Under the pieces are notes generated by a model. That model made no database searches. It had not been told where the DNA came from and was given only the letters and a program-made list of their open reading frames with translations. DNA of 51,549 nt from positions 1 through 51,549 of the forward strand of contig JAISIN010000084.1 of NCBI GenBank assembly GCA_031262085.1. The letters are read 5' to 3'. Source of the stretch: Prevotellaceae bacterium. GTDB lineage: Bacteria > Bacteroidota > Bacteroidia > Bacteroidales > Bacteroidaceae. A program made the translations under genes and the position numbers. Shown here piece after piece: positions 1-9,134 of this stretch (its first letter is position 1; every line of letters starts with the position of its first letter).

Positions 1-42
1 TGATTAACAGTCAGATGCTCTAACCGACTGAGCTAAGGAAGA
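1..42 (-). tRNA. tRNA-Asn (GTT), 3' part cut off by the window edge
   Basis: Read on the minus strand from base 42, the sequence has a 7-base acceptor 5' half, T8-A9, a GCTC/GAGC D-stem around an AGTCGGTTA loop, an anticodon stem beginning TCTGA, and the loop CTGTTAA with anticodon GTT (bases 8-6). The remaining anticodon stem, T-arm and acceptor 3' half lie left of the window. GTT decodes asparagine codons. Confidence 0.93.
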
Positions 43-98
43 GTGTTGTTTTTTCTGAAATGCGCGGCAAAAGTAATAGGATATTTTGAAATATGCAA

Positions 99-106
99 TA
101 TCTTTG
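99..106 (+). promoter_or_regulatory. Bacteroides -7 box (TAtcTTTG) of the PfkB gene
   Basis: TATCTTTG matches the Bacteroides -7 consensus TAnnTTTG. No clear TTTG sits at the -33 position. Transcription would begin near 112, so the upstream in-frame ATG at 93 lies inside the promoter and the ATG at 123 must be the start. Confidence 0.6.
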
Positions 107-122
107 CCGAAAATTTGAAAGA

Positions 123-1103
123 ATGGATAGAATAGTAGGAATGGGTAATGCGCTGACAGACGTGTTGGCTATGCTGAGTAGCGACAAACTGCTGGAAGAA
201 GCGAACTTACCCAAAGGAAGCATGACTCTTATCAACGAAGAAAAACTGCAACAAATAAATCGTTATTTCAGTAGCATGGACGTGCACCTTGCCCTGGGCG
301 GCTCGGCCGGAAACACCATCAGGGGATTGGCCTGTCTGGGCACACAAACGGGTTTCATCGGCAAGGTGGGCGACGACGAGTACGGACGGTTCTACCGCAA
401 AAACTTACAGGAACGGGGCACGGAAGCCTACCTGCTGACGTCGCAAACGTTGCCGTCGGGCGTGGCGTCGACATTCATCTCGACCGATGGCGAACGCACG
501 TTCGGCACCTACCTGGGAGCGGCAGCGGCGATGAACGCCGAAGAGCTGAACGCCGCCATGTTCAAAGACTACACCTATTTCTATGTAGAGGGCTACATCG
601 TGCAAGACCACAACCTGATGTTGCGCGCCATCGAACTGGCCAAAGAGGCGGGACTGCAGGTGTGCATCGACCTGGCCAGCTATAACATCGTGGACGCAGA
701 GCGGGAGTTCTTCTCGCTGCTCATCAACAAGTATGTGGACATTGTCTTTGCCAACGAAGAAGAGGCACGGGCATTCACCGGCAAAGAGCCGGAGCCGGCA
801 TTGGACGAACTGGGCAGGAAGTGCAGCGTGGTCGTGATAAAGATGGGCGCAAAAGGTTCGCTCATCCGCAAAGGCACGGAGATGGTGCACCTCGCCGTCG
901 CGAAACCCGTGAAGGCGGTCGACACCACCGGCGCAGGCGATTACTACGCCGCAGGCTTCTTGTACGGGCTGACTTGCGGCTACCAATTGGAGCGGTGCGG
1001 CAAGATAGGGGCGCTGCTGGCCGAACGCATCATACAGGTGGTGGGCGCCGAACTGCCCGACACCGCATGGGAAGAAATAAAAACAGAAATCAGTCGTTTA
1101 TGA
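123..1103 (+). CDS. PfkB-family sugar/nucleoside kinase (adenosine kinase-like)
   Basis: This 326-residue cytosolic kinase transfers phosphate from ATP to a sugar or nucleoside hydroxyl. The N-terminal GNALTD motif (about 8-13), the substrate-binding glycine pair in LGGSAGN (about 58-64) and the C-terminal signature DTTGAGD (267-273), whose last Asp is the catalytic base, identify the ribokinase/PfkB fold. The start at 123 is preferred over the in-frame ATG at 93 because the latter lies within the -7 box. The stop overlaps the start of the S41 protease gene by four bases (ATGA), so the two are probably translationally coupled. Bacteroidales relatives are often annotated as adenosine kinase, but the substrate cannot be fixed from sequence alone. 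Confidence 0.9.
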   Translation: MDRIVGMGNALTDVLAMLSSDKLLEEANLPKGSMTLINEEKLQQINRYFSSMDVHLALGGSAGNTIRGLACLGTQTGFIGKVGDDEYGRFYRKNLQERGTEAYLLTSQTLPSGVASTFISTDGERTFGTYLGAAAAMNAEELNAAMFKDYTYFYVEGYIVQDHNLMLRAIELAKEAGLQVCIDLASYNIVDAEREFFSLLINKYVDIVFANEEEARAFTGKEPEPALDELGRKCSVVVIKMGAKGSLIRKGTEMVHLAVAKPVKAVDTTGAGDYYAAGFLYGLTCGYQLERCGKIGALLAERIIQVVGAELPDTAWEEIKTEISRL

Positions 1104-2791
1104 AGCAACACTTTAAAACAGGACGCATCGCCTTTGCGGCGATGGCAACGGTGGGCATCATCGCCTTCTTCGGCTTCAATGCTGCCGACAACCGTAACTT
1201 TCAGATAGCTAAGAACCTCGACATATTCAACGCCGTTGTGAAGGAGTTGGATATGTTCTATGTCGATACGCTCGATGCCAACAAGACCGTGCGTCAAGGC
1301 ATCGACGCCATGCTCTATTCGCTCGACCCCTACACGGAGTACTACCCCGAAGAGAACCAAAGCGAGCTGGAACAGATGTTGAGAGGGTCGTATGGGGGCG
1401 TTGGCTCCGTCATCACGTGGAACGCCAAGCTGAAGCGCTCGATGATAGCCGAACCCTACGAAGGCATGCCTGCCGCCAACGTGGGGCTGAAGGCGGGCGA
1501 CATCTTGATAAAGATTGACGGCCAAGACCTGATGGGGAAGAACAACCAGGAGATAAGCGAGATGCTGCGCGGACAGGTGGGCACCAGCTTCCACCTGACG
1601 GTGCAACGCCCCGGAACGGAGAAGCCGCTGGAGTTTGACATCGTGCGCCGCTCCATCCAGCTGCCCTTCATCCCCTACTACGGCATGTTAGATAATAAGG
1701 TGGGATACATCAGCCTGAGCACCTTCTCGGGCAACCCCTCCAAAGAGTTTAAGCAGGCCTTCCTCGACCTGAAGAAGCAGGGCATCACCTCGCTGGTGAT
1801 AGACATCCGCAACAATGGCGGCGGACTGCTGGACGAGGCGGTCGAGATAGCCAACTTCTTCCTGCCGCGCGGACGGGTCATCGTCTCGACAAAAGGCAAG
1901 GTGAAACAGAGCGACAACACCTACAAGACGCTGCGCGAGCCGGTTGACACGGAGATACCGATAGCCGTGCTGGTGAACAGCGGAACGGCCTCGGCCAGCG
2001 AAATCCTCTCGGGCGCACTGCAAGACTACGACCGGGCCATCATCGTGGGCAACCGCACCTTCGGCAAGGGACTGGTGCAGACACCCCGCACACTGCCCTA
2101 CGGCGGAACGATGAAAATCACCACCTCTAAATACTACATCCCCAGCGGACGCTGCGTGCAGGCCATCGACTACACACACCGCAATCCCGACGGCAGCGTG
2201 GGACGCATCCCCGACAGCCTGACAACCGTGTTCCACACGGCGGCGGGACGCACCGTGCGCGACGGCGGCGGGGTGACGCCCGACATAGAGGTGAAGCAGG
2301 AGAAGCTGCCCAACATACTCTACTACCTCGTGAACGACAACCTGACGTTCGACTATGCCACGCAGTACTGTCTGAAGCACCCCACCATTGCAGCGCCCGA
2401 GGCGTTCGAGGTGACCGACGCCGACTATGCCGGGTTCAAAGAGATGGTGGAGAAGTCGGACTTCAAGTACGACCAGCAGAGCGAGAAACTGCTCAAGAGC
2501 CTGAAAGAGATGGCCGAGTTTGAAGGCTACATGACAGACGCCTCCGACGAGTTTGCCGCGCTGGAGAAGAAGCTGACGCACAACCTCGACCACGACCTCA
2601 ACTATTTCGCCAAAGACATCAAAGCCGTGATAGCCGAAGAGATTATCAAACGCTATTATTATCAGAAGGGAGGCATCATCCAACAACTCAAGGACGACCC
2701 CGACCTGAAGGCCGCCGTGAAGGTGCTCACAGACCGTTCCGCCTACACGCAGATGCTGAAACCTGCGGAAACAACAGCGCAGGGCGAATAA
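1100..2791 (+). CDS. S41-family C-terminal processing protease with PDZ domain
   Basis: This 563-residue periplasmic serine protease is anchored by an N-terminal hydrophobic segment (about residues 8-24). It cleaves envelope proteins near their C-termini. A PDZ domain follows (about 80-170, with GVGSVI and GDILIKIDG). The S41 catalytic core holds the serine motif NSGTASASE (about 293-301) and the lysine motif TFGKGLVQ some 25 residues later. A long C-terminal tail (about 430-563) is rich in charged helices. The start is the ATG overlapping the kinase stop; longer in-frame extensions upstream run through the kinase gene and are not credible. The gene belongs to the usual Bacteroidales CtpA/Prc-like group, but its substrate is unknown. 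Confidence 0.93.
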   Translation: MKQHFKTGRIAFAAMATVGIIAFFGFNAADNRNFQIAKNLDIFNAVVKELDMFYVDTLDANKTVRQGIDAMLYSLDPYTEYYPEENQSELEQMLRGSYGGVGSVITWNAKLKRSMIAEPYEGMPAANVGLKAGDILIKIDGQDLMGKNNQEISEMLRGQVGTSFHLTVQRPGTEKPLEFDIVRRSIQLPFIPYYGMLDNKVGYISLSTFSGNPSKEFKQAFLDLKKQGITSLVIDIRNNGGGLLDEAVEIANFFLPRGRVIVSTKGKVKQSDNTYKTLREPVDTEIPIAVLVNSGTASASEILSGALQDYDRAIIVGNRTFGKGLVQTPRTLPYGGTMKITTSKYYIPSGRCVQAIDYTHRNPDGSVGRIPDSLTTVFHTAAGRTVRDGGGVTPDIEVKQEKLPNILYYLVNDNLTFDYATQYCLKHPTIAAPEAFEVTDADYAGFKEMVEKSDFKYDQQSEKLLKSLKEMAEFEGYMTDASDEFAALEKKLTHNLDHDLNYFAKDIKAVIAEEIIKRYYYQKGGIIQQLKDDPDLKAAVKVLTDRSAYTQMLKPAETTAQGE

Positions 2792-2798
2792 AAAGTAG

Positions 2799-2806
2799 TA
2801 CTTTTG
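2799..2806 (+). promoter_or_regulatory. -7 box (TActTTTG) of the first hpt
   Basis: TACTTTTG fits TAnnTTTG and lies 28 bases before the hpt start, directly after the protease stop. It separates hpt-adk-obgE from the upstream pair as its own transcription unit. The -33 element is not obvious. Confidence 0.55.
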
Positions 2807-2834
2807 CAACTCGATTATAATTAATTATATCTCA

Positions 2835-3374
2835 ATGGATACGATACGCATCAAAGACAAAACCTTTGCTGTTTCCATTCCCGAAGCAGACATACAGAGA
2901 GAAGTTGCCCGCGTGGCAAACGAAATCAACCGCGACCTGGACGGACAAAATCCGCTCTTCGTGAGCGTGCTCAACGGCGCGTTCATGTTTACCGCCGACC
3001 TCATGAAGCATATCACCATTCCCTGCGAAATCAGCTTTGTCAAGCTGGTCTCCTACGCCGGCACATCCTCGACAGGCATCGTCAAAGAGGTTATCGGCCT
3101 TAACGAAGACATCGAGGGACGCACGGTGGTCATCACAGAAGACATCGTCGACACCGGCCTCACCATGCAACGCTTGATAGCCGACCTCGAGAAGCACCGC
3201 CCGCGTGCCATCCACATCGCATCGCTGCTGGTGAAACCCGGCAAGCTGGAGGTGCCGCTCGACATCCGCTACGTGGCCATGAACATCCCCAACGACTTCA
3301 TCGTGGGCTACGGCCTCGACTACGACGGATGGGGACGCAACTATCGCGACATATACACCGTGTGCAACGAATGA
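2835..3374 (+). CDS. hpt: Hypoxanthine phosphoribosyltransferase (copy 1)
   Basis: This 179-residue cytosolic purine-salvage enzyme converts hypoxanthine (and often guanine) plus PRPP into IMP/GMP. The PRPP-binding loop is TVVITEDIVDTGLTM (about residues 97-111). The C-terminal purine-binding motif PNDFIVGYGLDY and the flexible-loop region SFVKLVSY are present. Length is normal for the type I family. The gene precedes adk, an association common in Bacteroidales. A second copy at 22446-22982 is highly similar over its whole length, with substitutions mostly conservative and none in the PRPP loop except Thr/Val before Glu-Asp. Confidence 0.95.
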   Translation: MDTIRIKDKTFAVSIPEADIQREVARVANEINRDLDGQNPLFVSVLNGAFMFTADLMKHITIPCEISFVKLVSYAGTSSTGIVKEVIGLNEDIEGRTVVITEDIVDTGLTMQRLIADLEKHRPRAIHIASLLVKPGKLEVPLDIRYVAMNIPNDFIVGYGLDYDGWGRNYRDIYTVCNE

Positions 3375-3407
3375 GAGATTAACAGATAATTCAAAAACCA
3401 ATACAAC

Positions 3408-3980
3408 ATGTTGAACATTGTAATTTTTGGCGCGCCCGGTTCAGGCAAAGGGACGCAGAGCGAGTTACTCGTAAACAAGTACGGCATCAACCACATCTCC
3501 ACCGGCGACGTGCTGCGTGCCGAAATCAAAAAAGGAACCCAGCTGGGCAAGACGGCCCAAGGCTACATCGAACAGGGACAACTCATCCCCGACGACCTGA
3601 TGATAGACATCCTGGCCGACGTGCTGGACAACCTCAAAGAGAGCAAAGGCGTGATATTCGACGGCTTCCCGCGCACCATCGCACAGGCCGAGGCACTGAA
3701 GCAGATGCTGGCCGAACGCGGACAAGACGTGACCGTGATGATTGACCTCGAAGTGCCCGAAGACATCCTGATGGCACGCCTCATCAATCGTGGCAAACAG
3801 ACCGGCCGTGCCGACGACAACGAAGAGACCATCAAGAAACGCCTCAACGTATATCACACGCAGACCGCTCCGCTGGTAGATTGGTATAAAAACGAAGGCA
3901 AGCACCACCGCATCAAAGGCTTCGGCGAACTGGAACAGATATTCCGCGACGTTTGCGAAGCCATCGAAAAAAGATTTTAA
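3408..3980 (+). CDS. adk: Adenylate kinase
   Basis: This 190-residue enzyme interconverts ATP + AMP with two ADP in the cytosol. The P-loop is GAPGSGKGTQ (about residues 7-16). The AMP-binding STGD motif follows at about 31-34, and GFPRT at about 84-88. The LID is the short form without the zinc-binding cysteine insert, as is usual in Bacteroidetes. The gene lies 33 bases after hpt, and its TAA stop is immediately followed by the ATG of obgE, so the two are almost certainly co-translated. Confidence 0.96.
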   Translation: MLNIVIFGAPGSGKGTQSELLVNKYGINHISTGDVLRAEIKKGTQLGKTAQGYIEQGQLIPDDLMIDILADVLDNLKESKGVIFDGFPRTIAQAEALKQMLAERGQDVTVMIDLEVPEDILMARLINRGKQTGRADDNEETIKKRLNVYHTQTAPLVDWYKNEGKHHRIKGFGELEQIFRDVCEAIEKRF

Positions 3981-5129
3981 ATGGCAGAAAGCAACTTTGT
4001 AGACTACGTCAAGATATACTGCCGCTCGGGAAAGGGCGGCCGCGGCTCCACGCACATGCGCCGCGAGAAGTACATTCCCAAAGGAGGCCCCGACGGCGGC
4101 GACGGCGGACGCGGCGGTAACATCATCCTGCGCGGCAACCGCAACTATTGGACGCTGCTGCACCTGAAGTATCAGCGCCACATCCTGGCCGGACACGGAG
4201 AGTCGGGTTCCAAAAACCGCAGCTTCGGCAAGGACGGCGAAGACAAGGTGATAGAAGTGCCCTGCGGCACCGTGGTTTACAATGCCGAAACGGGTGCGTA
4301 CCTCTGCGACGTCACCGAGCACGAGCAGGAAGTGGTGCTGCTGAAAGGCGGCCGCGGCGGACTGGGCAACTGGCACTTCCGCACCGCCACCAACCAGGCA
4401 CCGCGCTATGCACAACCCGGCGAACCGTTGCAAGAACTCACCATCATCCTCGAGCTGAAACTGCTGGCCGACGTCGGCCTTGTGGGCTTCCCCAATGCCG
4501 GCAAGTCCACGTTGCTGGCGGCCGTGTCGGCTGCCAAGCCCAAGATAGCCAACTATCCCTTCACCACGCTCGAACCGAATCTGGGCATCGTTGCCTACCG
4601 CGACGGTCAGTCGTTCGTCATGGCAGACATACCGGGCATCATCGAAGGCGCCAGCGCCGGAAAGGGACTGGGGTTGCGCTTCCTCCGTCACATCGAGCGC
4701 AACGCCCTGCTGCTCTTTATGGTGCCTGCCGACAGCGACGACATCCGCCGCGAGTATAACATCCTGCTGGGCGAACTCCGCACCTTCAACCCCGAGCTAT
4801 TAGACAAGCAGCGGGTGCTCGCCGTCACCAAGTGCGACATGCTCGACCAAGAGCTGATGGACGAAATCGAACCCACACTGCCCGAAAACATCCCCCACAT
4901 CTTCATCTCCTCCGTAACAGGCTTGGGTATCTCCATCCTCAAAGACATCCTCTGGCACGAGCTGAACAAAGAGACCAACCGGATAGAGACCCTCGTCCAT
5001 CGCCCCAAGGACGTATCGCACCTTCAACAAGAGCTGATCGACATGGGCGAAGACGAAGACCTCACAATAGAAGAGGAAGCGGAGGAGGGCGAAGCGTGGG
5101 ACATAGAGGAGGATTGGGGGGATGAATAG
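3981..5129 (+). CDS. obgE: GTPase ObgE/CgtA
   Basis: This 382-residue essential GTPase binds the 50S ribosomal subunit and takes part in ribosome maturation and stress control. The N-terminal Obg fold (about 1-160) shows the glycine-rich runs [18 protein letters not shown] and [11 protein letters not shown]. The Ras-like G domain starts with the P-loop GFPNAGKST (about 171-179), then switch [11 protein letters not shown], the NKxD-like TKCD, and SSVTG. A very acidic C-terminal tail ([15 protein letters not shown] region) closes the protein, as is usual for Bacteroidetes Obg. The gene abuts adk directly. A weak six-pair hairpin just downstream (about 5136-5152) could slow transcription but lacks a T tract. 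Confidence 0.96.
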   Translation: MAESNFVDYVKIYCRSGKGGRGSTHMRREKYIPKGGPDGGDGGRGGNIILRGNRNYWTLLHLKYQRHILAGHGESGSKNRSFGKDGEDKVIEVPCGTVVYNAETGAYLCDVTEHEQEVVLLKGGRGGLGNWHFRTATNQAPRYAQPGEPLQELTIILELKLLADVGLVGFPNAGKSTLLAAVSAAKPKIANYPFTTLEPNLGIVAYRDGQSFVMADIPGIIEGASAGKGLGLRFLRHIERNALLLFMVPADSDDIRREYNILLGELRTFNPELLDKQRVLAVTKCDMLDQELMDEIEPTLPENIPHIFISSVTGLGISILKDILWHELNKETNRIETLVHRPKDVSHLQQELIDMGEDEDLTIEEEAEEGEAWDIEEDWGDE

Positions 5130-5180
5130 TGTTGAAAGAATTTGATTCTTCACAGATTAGATTATCTCAGTTAAATGATG

Positions 5181-5188
5181 TAGTTTTG
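5181..5188 (+). promoter_or_regulatory. -7 box (TAgtTTTG) in front of the Septu-like module
   Basis: TAGTTTTG matches TAnnTTTG and lies 32 bases before the ATPase start. No good TTTG is seen 19-21 bases upstream, so the promoter may be weak or regulated. Confidence 0.5.
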
Positions 5189-5220
5189 CATTCATAAAAA
5201 TATAATTCAGCTCAATACTT

Positions 5221-6537
5221 ATGGAATATAAAAGATTAGTAGTGGATAACTTCAGATGCTTTGAGCATTTTGAAATAGACTTTGCCCGTGACGTTTCTAT
5301 TATCATTGGCAAAAATGGAGCGGGAAAGACTTCGCTTATCAAAAGTATTGTGTATTCATTATACTTTATGTTTACCAGTGACCGGTCATCGGGAAATGAC
5401 TTCTTAGCAGCGGGTAATCCTGACCTTACAATGAAGTCGCCTGATTTTTCGGAATTTTACCGCAACAGCACAGCAGACAAAATAGGCGACGTAAATTTGC
5501 ACGGTGAATTAGAGTTGAACGGTGAAATACTCAATTGGGATATGTTTCGTCGGTCGACACCCAATTCATCTCTCTATCCATCTAAATACAAAACCGCATA
5601 CCAACAATTCATGGCTCTATATCGAAACAACGGTCAGCTACCTTTAGTGGCCTATTTTTCAGATTCCTTTCCTCACCGGCAGACCAATATCTCTTCATTT
5701 GCCAAAGAAGAGATGCGAAAAGGAGAGCAAACGCTTCGGAATTTTGGATATTACCAATGGGACAACGAGACAGCTTGTACCACCATATGGGAACAACGCC
5801 TCACCAATGCGCTTATTAAAGACAAAATGCTTGATGAAACAAACGAATTCAACCATACCGAGGTGAAATATGTAGTGAATAAATTGCGCGAGTTTTCACG
5901 TCCTATCCACGCTGATTGCGACGATAGTTTTGAAATATCCCGAGTTTTTGTATCGTTTAATGAGAATGAGGAACGTGAGTTGTGGCTTCGCTTGAAAGAG
6001 GGTAAAGAGGTGCGATTCGGAGCTTTACCTGCCGGTTACCGCCGATTATATTCAATGGTACTTGACCTTTCCTACCGCACTTTTCTACTCAACCGATCAG
6101 ATTCGATTATGTCCTGCGGACTCGTTCTTATTGATGAGATAGATTTGCACCTACATCCATCGCTTGCCATAGAGGTCGTAGAACGTTTCACCCGTCTTTT
6201 CCCGCACGTTCAGTATGTAATGACATCTCATTCACCACTTGTGGTAACCAATCTGCCCCACAAAGATGGAGATAATAAAATATTGAGGCTTGTCAGCGGT
6301 GAACAGGAACCTCATGTGTTGCCGGATGTTTATGGCATAGACTACGACGCAGCTATACGCGATATTATGGAGGTAAATGACAATAATGCGATCAACTTTT
6401 TGCGGTCATCCATACTCAGAGCTATGCGAAATGGAGACAACCAACTATTGGAAATGAGAAAGAAAGAGCTGCGCCGCTACGTATCGAATATCCGTTATGA
6501 ACAAATAGTAACAGAGATGGAACAATCACTTCGATAA
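5221..6537 (+). CDS. Septu-like defence ATPase (PtuA-like, RecF/SMC-type AAA)
   Basis: This 438-residue ABC/RecF-type ATPase opens with the family's NFRCF segment (10-14) and Walker A GKNGAGKTS (30-38). It ends with Walker B LVLIDEIDLHLHP (about 301-313) and the switch TSHSPLVV (about 335). The loop between the half-sites (about 60-270) is divergent. An HNH gene follows after five bases. In the Septu anti-phage system, an ATPase of this kind (PtuA) holds an HNH nuclease (PtuB) and releases its activity upon infection. The ATPase-HNH pairing, order and tight spacing support that assignment. No reverse transcriptase is nearby, so it is not a retron-linked version. Base composition is visibly AT-richer than the GC-rich obgE and ruvB neighbours, suggesting transfer. 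A generic RecF-like ATPase unrelated to defence is less likely. Confidence 0.8.
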   Translation: MEYKRLVVDNFRCFEHFEIDFARDVSIIIGKNGAGKTSLIKSIVYSLYFMFTSDRSSGNDFLAAGNPDLTMKSPDFSEFYRNSTADKIGDVNLHGELELNGEILNWDMFRRSTPNSSLYPSKYKTAYQQFMALYRNNGQLPLVAYFSDSFPHRQTNISSFAKEEMRKGEQTLRNFGYYQWDNETACTTIWEQRLTNALIKDKMLDETNEFNHTEVKYVVNKLREFSRPIHADCDDSFEISRVFVSFNENEERELWLRLKEGKEVRFGALPAGYRRLYSMVLDLSYRTFLLNRSDSIMSCGLVLIDEIDLHLHPSLAIEVVERFTRLFPHVQYVMTSHSPLVVTNLPHKDGDNKILRLVSGEQEPHVLPDVYGIDYDAAIRDIMEVNDNNAINFLRSSILRAMRNGDNQLLEMRKKELRRYVSNIRYEQIVTEMEQSLR

Positions 6538-6542
6538 GCGCT

Positions 6543-7355
6543 ATGAAGTGGATTAATAAAAGCAATGGTAAATACCGCAAGAGAGGGAGACGAATCGTGG
6601 AAAACTTCCTTGACAGAGCTTGGAGTGAACAAGAGAGTAGCTATATCAACTGCAATTATAAATCATTAAAAGATGAACATCGTATCGACCGATTATTGCT
6701 GGAGCAGCAGCATTACCATTGCTGTTACTGCATGAGATTGGTTGATTTTAAACAACATACCACCTTAGAACATATTATTCCTCATAAACTAAAATGTGAG
6801 GAAATGCGAACTAAGGTCTCCCGTGAAGATCCGCCCTATCCGCATTTTTGCGCTTATGAGAACCTTGTTGTCTCTTGTGATGGTAGTATCCCTGACCCGG
6901 AGTATCCCAACATTATATTACCCGGCAAATTACACTTGTGTTGCAATAATGTTAGAGGAAACGACAAAATTCTCCCTCTTTTCTTTATACGCAGAATTAG
7001 TAAAGATATCATCTATAAACCGAATGGTGAAATAGACTATCGAAAGGGTAAATATGAAAAAAAGGAGAAATATGAAAAAAGGAGAACCAAATATAAAGAG
7101 ACCATTGAAGCCCTTAAATTAGAGCACGGGACACTCAAACTAATGAGACGGGCATGGGCAGGTATCGTTGTAGGGAACCGTTTTACGATAGATGATATCA
7201 GAAATGCCGGAAAGGATAAGCAATTGCGTGAGGATATTCTATTAGAATCTCCGATACCGGTGGAAGATAGCAAAACTTTGAAATCTGACCTATATTGGAA
7301 TACCTTTTTTAGCTACAATTGGTTTTACAGCTACTTCAAAAAGCCAAAAAAATGA
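6543..7355 (+). CDS. HNH nuclease of the Septu-like module (PtuB-like)
   Basis: This 270-residue protein carries an HNH/zinc-finger nuclease core. The cysteine knuckle is CCYC (60-63), and the histidine motif TLEHIIPH has E76-H77. Asn in ENLVVSC follows (about 107-112), and then the distal CCNN (133-136) followed by RGN. This pattern is that of the retron/Septu HNH family, which cuts nucleic acid when released by its ATPase partner. Upstream basic residues (KYRKRGRR) and a Lys/Glu-rich helix (about 160-195) may contact DNA. It starts five bases after the ATPase, and its TGA overlaps the ATG of the B3/B4 gene. AT-rich composition matches its partner rather than the flanks. Confidence 0.8.
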   Translation: MKWINKSNGKYRKRGRRIVENFLDRAWSEQESSYINCNYKSLKDEHRIDRLLLEQQHYHCCYCMRLVDFKQHTTLEHIIPHKLKCEEMRTKVSREDPPYPHFCAYENLVVSCDGSIPDPEYPNIILPGKLHLCCNNVRGNDKILPLFFIRRISKDIIYKPNGEIDYRKGKYEKKEKYEKRRTKYKETIEALKLEHGTLKLMRRAWAGIVVGNRFTIDDIRNAGKDKQLREDILLESPIPVEDSKTLKSDLYWNTFFSYNWFYSYFKKPKK

Positions 7356-8062
7356 TAAAAGAAGAAGCATATTCTTTTCACACATCTCCTACAAACAGGT
7401 TTTGCATCACCCTCTCCGACGCCATCCGCCAACTCTGCCCCGGCTTTCGCGGTGCAGCCGTTTATGCCGCTGTAACCAATAGCGCCCATTGCGAAGGGCT
7501 GTGGGAAGAGATAAATGCTTTCACCCAAGAGCTGACGGCGACCTCCCGTTTGGAGGAGATTAAGTGGCAACCTGCCATTGCCGCCACCCGCGAGGCATAC
7601 AAACGCTGCGGCAAAGCCCCGGGACGCTATCGTCCCTCTGCCGAGGCGCTGCGCCGACGACTGCTGCGCGGTATACCGCTCTACCGGATAGATACGCTGG
7701 TCGACCTCATCAATCTGGTGTCGCTGCGCACCGGATACTCCATCGGTGGCTTCGATGCCGACAAAATCAGCGGCAGTCACCTCGAATTGGGCATCGGACA
7801 GCCCGACGAGCCTTTTGAAGCCATCGGACGAGGTAGGCTCAACATCGACGGGCTACCGCTCTATCGCGACGGCATCGGCGGGATAGGTACTCCTACCAGT
7901 GACCATGAGCGAACCAAGATGGATTTCGACACCCGACACATCCTTGCCATCGTCAACGGATACAGTGGTGAAGGTGGATTAAAAGAAGCAGCCGAAATGA
8001 TACAAGAGCTACTACGCAAATATGCAGCCTCCGACGGTGGAAGCATTCTTTATTTTTCATAG
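7352..8062 (+). CDS. B3/B4 domain protein (PheRS beta-type tRNA-binding/editing fold)
   Basis: This 236-residue protein matches the B3/B4 domain that forms the editing site of phenylalanyl-tRNA synthetase beta, here free-standing. The recognisable stretches are [12 protein letters not shown] (about 26-37), [33 protein letters not shown] and [12 protein letters not shown]. It may hydrolyse misacylated tRNA or bind amino acids; the role is not established. The ATG is shared with the HNH stop (ATGA). The first 18 or so residues do not resemble the usual compact N-terminus of the family, so the original start may have been replaced by the defence-module junction. GC-richer codons return in this gene, marking the right edge of the insert near 7.36-7.40 kb. 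Confidence 0.8.
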   Translation: MIKEEAYSFHTSPTNRFCITLSDAIRQLCPGFRGAAVYAAVTNSAHCEGLWEEINAFTQELTATSRLEEIKWQPAIAATREAYKRCGKAPGRYRPSAEALRRRLLRGIPLYRIDTLVDLINLVSLRTGYSIGGFDADKISGSHLELGIGQPDEPFEAIGRGRLNIDGLPLYRDGIGGIGTPTSDHERTKMDFDTRHILAIVNGYSGEGGLKEAAEMIQELLRKYAASDGGSILYFS

Positions 8063-8067
8063 CTTTG
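8060..8067 (+). promoter_or_regulatory. -7 box (TAgcTTTG) of ruvB
   Basis: TAGCTTTG overlaps the B3/B4 stop codon and lies 18 bases before the ruvB ATG at 8086. It rules out the in-frame upstream start at 8065. Confidence 0.55.
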
Positions 8068-8085
8068 CAGCACATTCTAAAGAAC

Positions 8086-9123
8086 ATGGAACAAGAAGAA
8101 TTCAATATACGCGATCACCCCCTCACCGGCAAGGAGCGCGACTTCGAGAATGTGCTTCGCCCACTCTCGTTCAATGACTTCAGCGGGCAGGAAAAGGTGG
8201 TTGACAACCTGCGCGTATTTGTACAGGCAGCCCGCTTGCGGGGCGAAGCCTTGGATCATACGCTGTTGCACGGTCCTCCGGGGTTGGGTAAAACGACCCT
8301 TTCTAATATCATTGCCAACGAACTGAGTGTGGGATTTAAGATAACTTCCGGACCGGTACTCGACAAACCGGGTGATCTGGCAGGCGTACTCACGAATCTG
8401 GAACGGAACGATGTGCTCTTTATTGATGAGATACACCGTCTTTCGCCCGTGGTCGAGGAGTATCTCTATTCTGCTATGGAGGATTATCGTATCGACATCA
8501 TGATAGACAAAGGGCCGTCGGCACGAAGCATTCAGATAGACCTCAACCCCTTTACGCTGGTCGGCGCCACCACCCGTAGCGGACTGCTCACTGCCCCGCT
8601 CCGTGCCCGCTTTGGCATCAACCTGCATTTGGAGTATTACGACGAAGAGGTGCTGGCAAGCATCATTCTCCGCTCTGCCAAGATACTGAATGTGCCATGC
8701 TCCACCCACGCTGCCACCGAGATCGCTTCGCGCAGTCGCGGAACACCCCGTATTGCCAATGCCCTGCTGCGTCGTGTGCGCGATTTTGCACAAGTGAAAG
8801 GCAACGGTAGCATCGACACCGAGATCGCCCGCTTTGCCCTCGAAGCTCTGAATATCGACCGTTACGGATTAGACGAGATAGATAACAAAATACTTTGTAC
8901 CATCATAGACAAGTTTAGTGGTGGTCCCGTAGGATTGACCACCATTGCCACTGCGCTGGGCGAGGATGCCGGTACGGTAGAAGAAGTGTACGAACCCTTC
9001 CTCATCAAAGAAGGGTTTCTGAAACGCACACCCCGCGGACGCGAAGTGACCGAACTTGCCTACAAACATTTGGGACGGAGCATCTACAACAGCGGCAGTC
9101 AGCGCACGCTGTTTGGAGATTGA
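8086..9123 (+). CDS. ruvB: Holliday junction branch migration helicase RuvB
   Basis: This 345-residue AAA+ motor drives branch migration of Holliday junctions with RuvA and RuvC. Walker A is GPPGLGKTT (63-71) and Walker B is LFIDEIHRL (about 115-123). The sensor/arginine-finger region includes [18 protein letters not shown]. The C-terminal winged helix carries [16 protein letters not shown] and RTPRGR. The N-terminal [15 protein letters not shown] is typical. With the start at 8086, the length equals that of most Bacteroidetes RuvB proteins. The gene converges on ribE, 11 bases apart. Confidence 0.96.
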   Translation: MEQEEFNIRDHPLTGKERDFENVLRPLSFNDFSGQEKVVDNLRVFVQAARLRGEALDHTLLHGPPGLGKTTLSNIIANELSVGFKITSGPVLDKPGDLAGVLTNLERNDVLFIDEIHRLSPVVEEYLYSAMEDYRIDIMIDKGPSARSIQIDLNPFTLVGATTRSGLLTAPLRARFGINLHLEYYDEEVLASIILRSAKILNVPCSTHAATEIASRSRGTPRIANALLRRVRDFAQVKGNGSIDTEIARFALEALNIDRYGLDEIDNKILCTIIDKFSGGPVGLTTIATALGEDAGTVEEVYEPFLIKEGFLKRTPRGREVTELAYKHLGRSIYNSGSQRTLFGD

Positions 9124-9134
9124 AGTGCGCGCAC

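Noticed and set aside
93-122. Earlier start for the PfkB kinase
   Set aside because: The ATG at 93 lies upstream of and overlaps the -7 box, so it would not be in the transcript.
1688-2809. A 373-codon minus-strand frame opposite the S41 protease
   Set aside because: The protease is certain and complete; the antisense product has no recognisable domain.
3465-4691. A 408-codon minus-strand frame opposite adk and obgE
   Set aside because: Both plus-strand genes are certain; the minus frame has shadow-type composition.
5221-7355. A retron with Septu-like effectors
   Set aside because: The ATPase and HNH match, but no reverse transcriptase or msr/msd-like RNA lies within the window.
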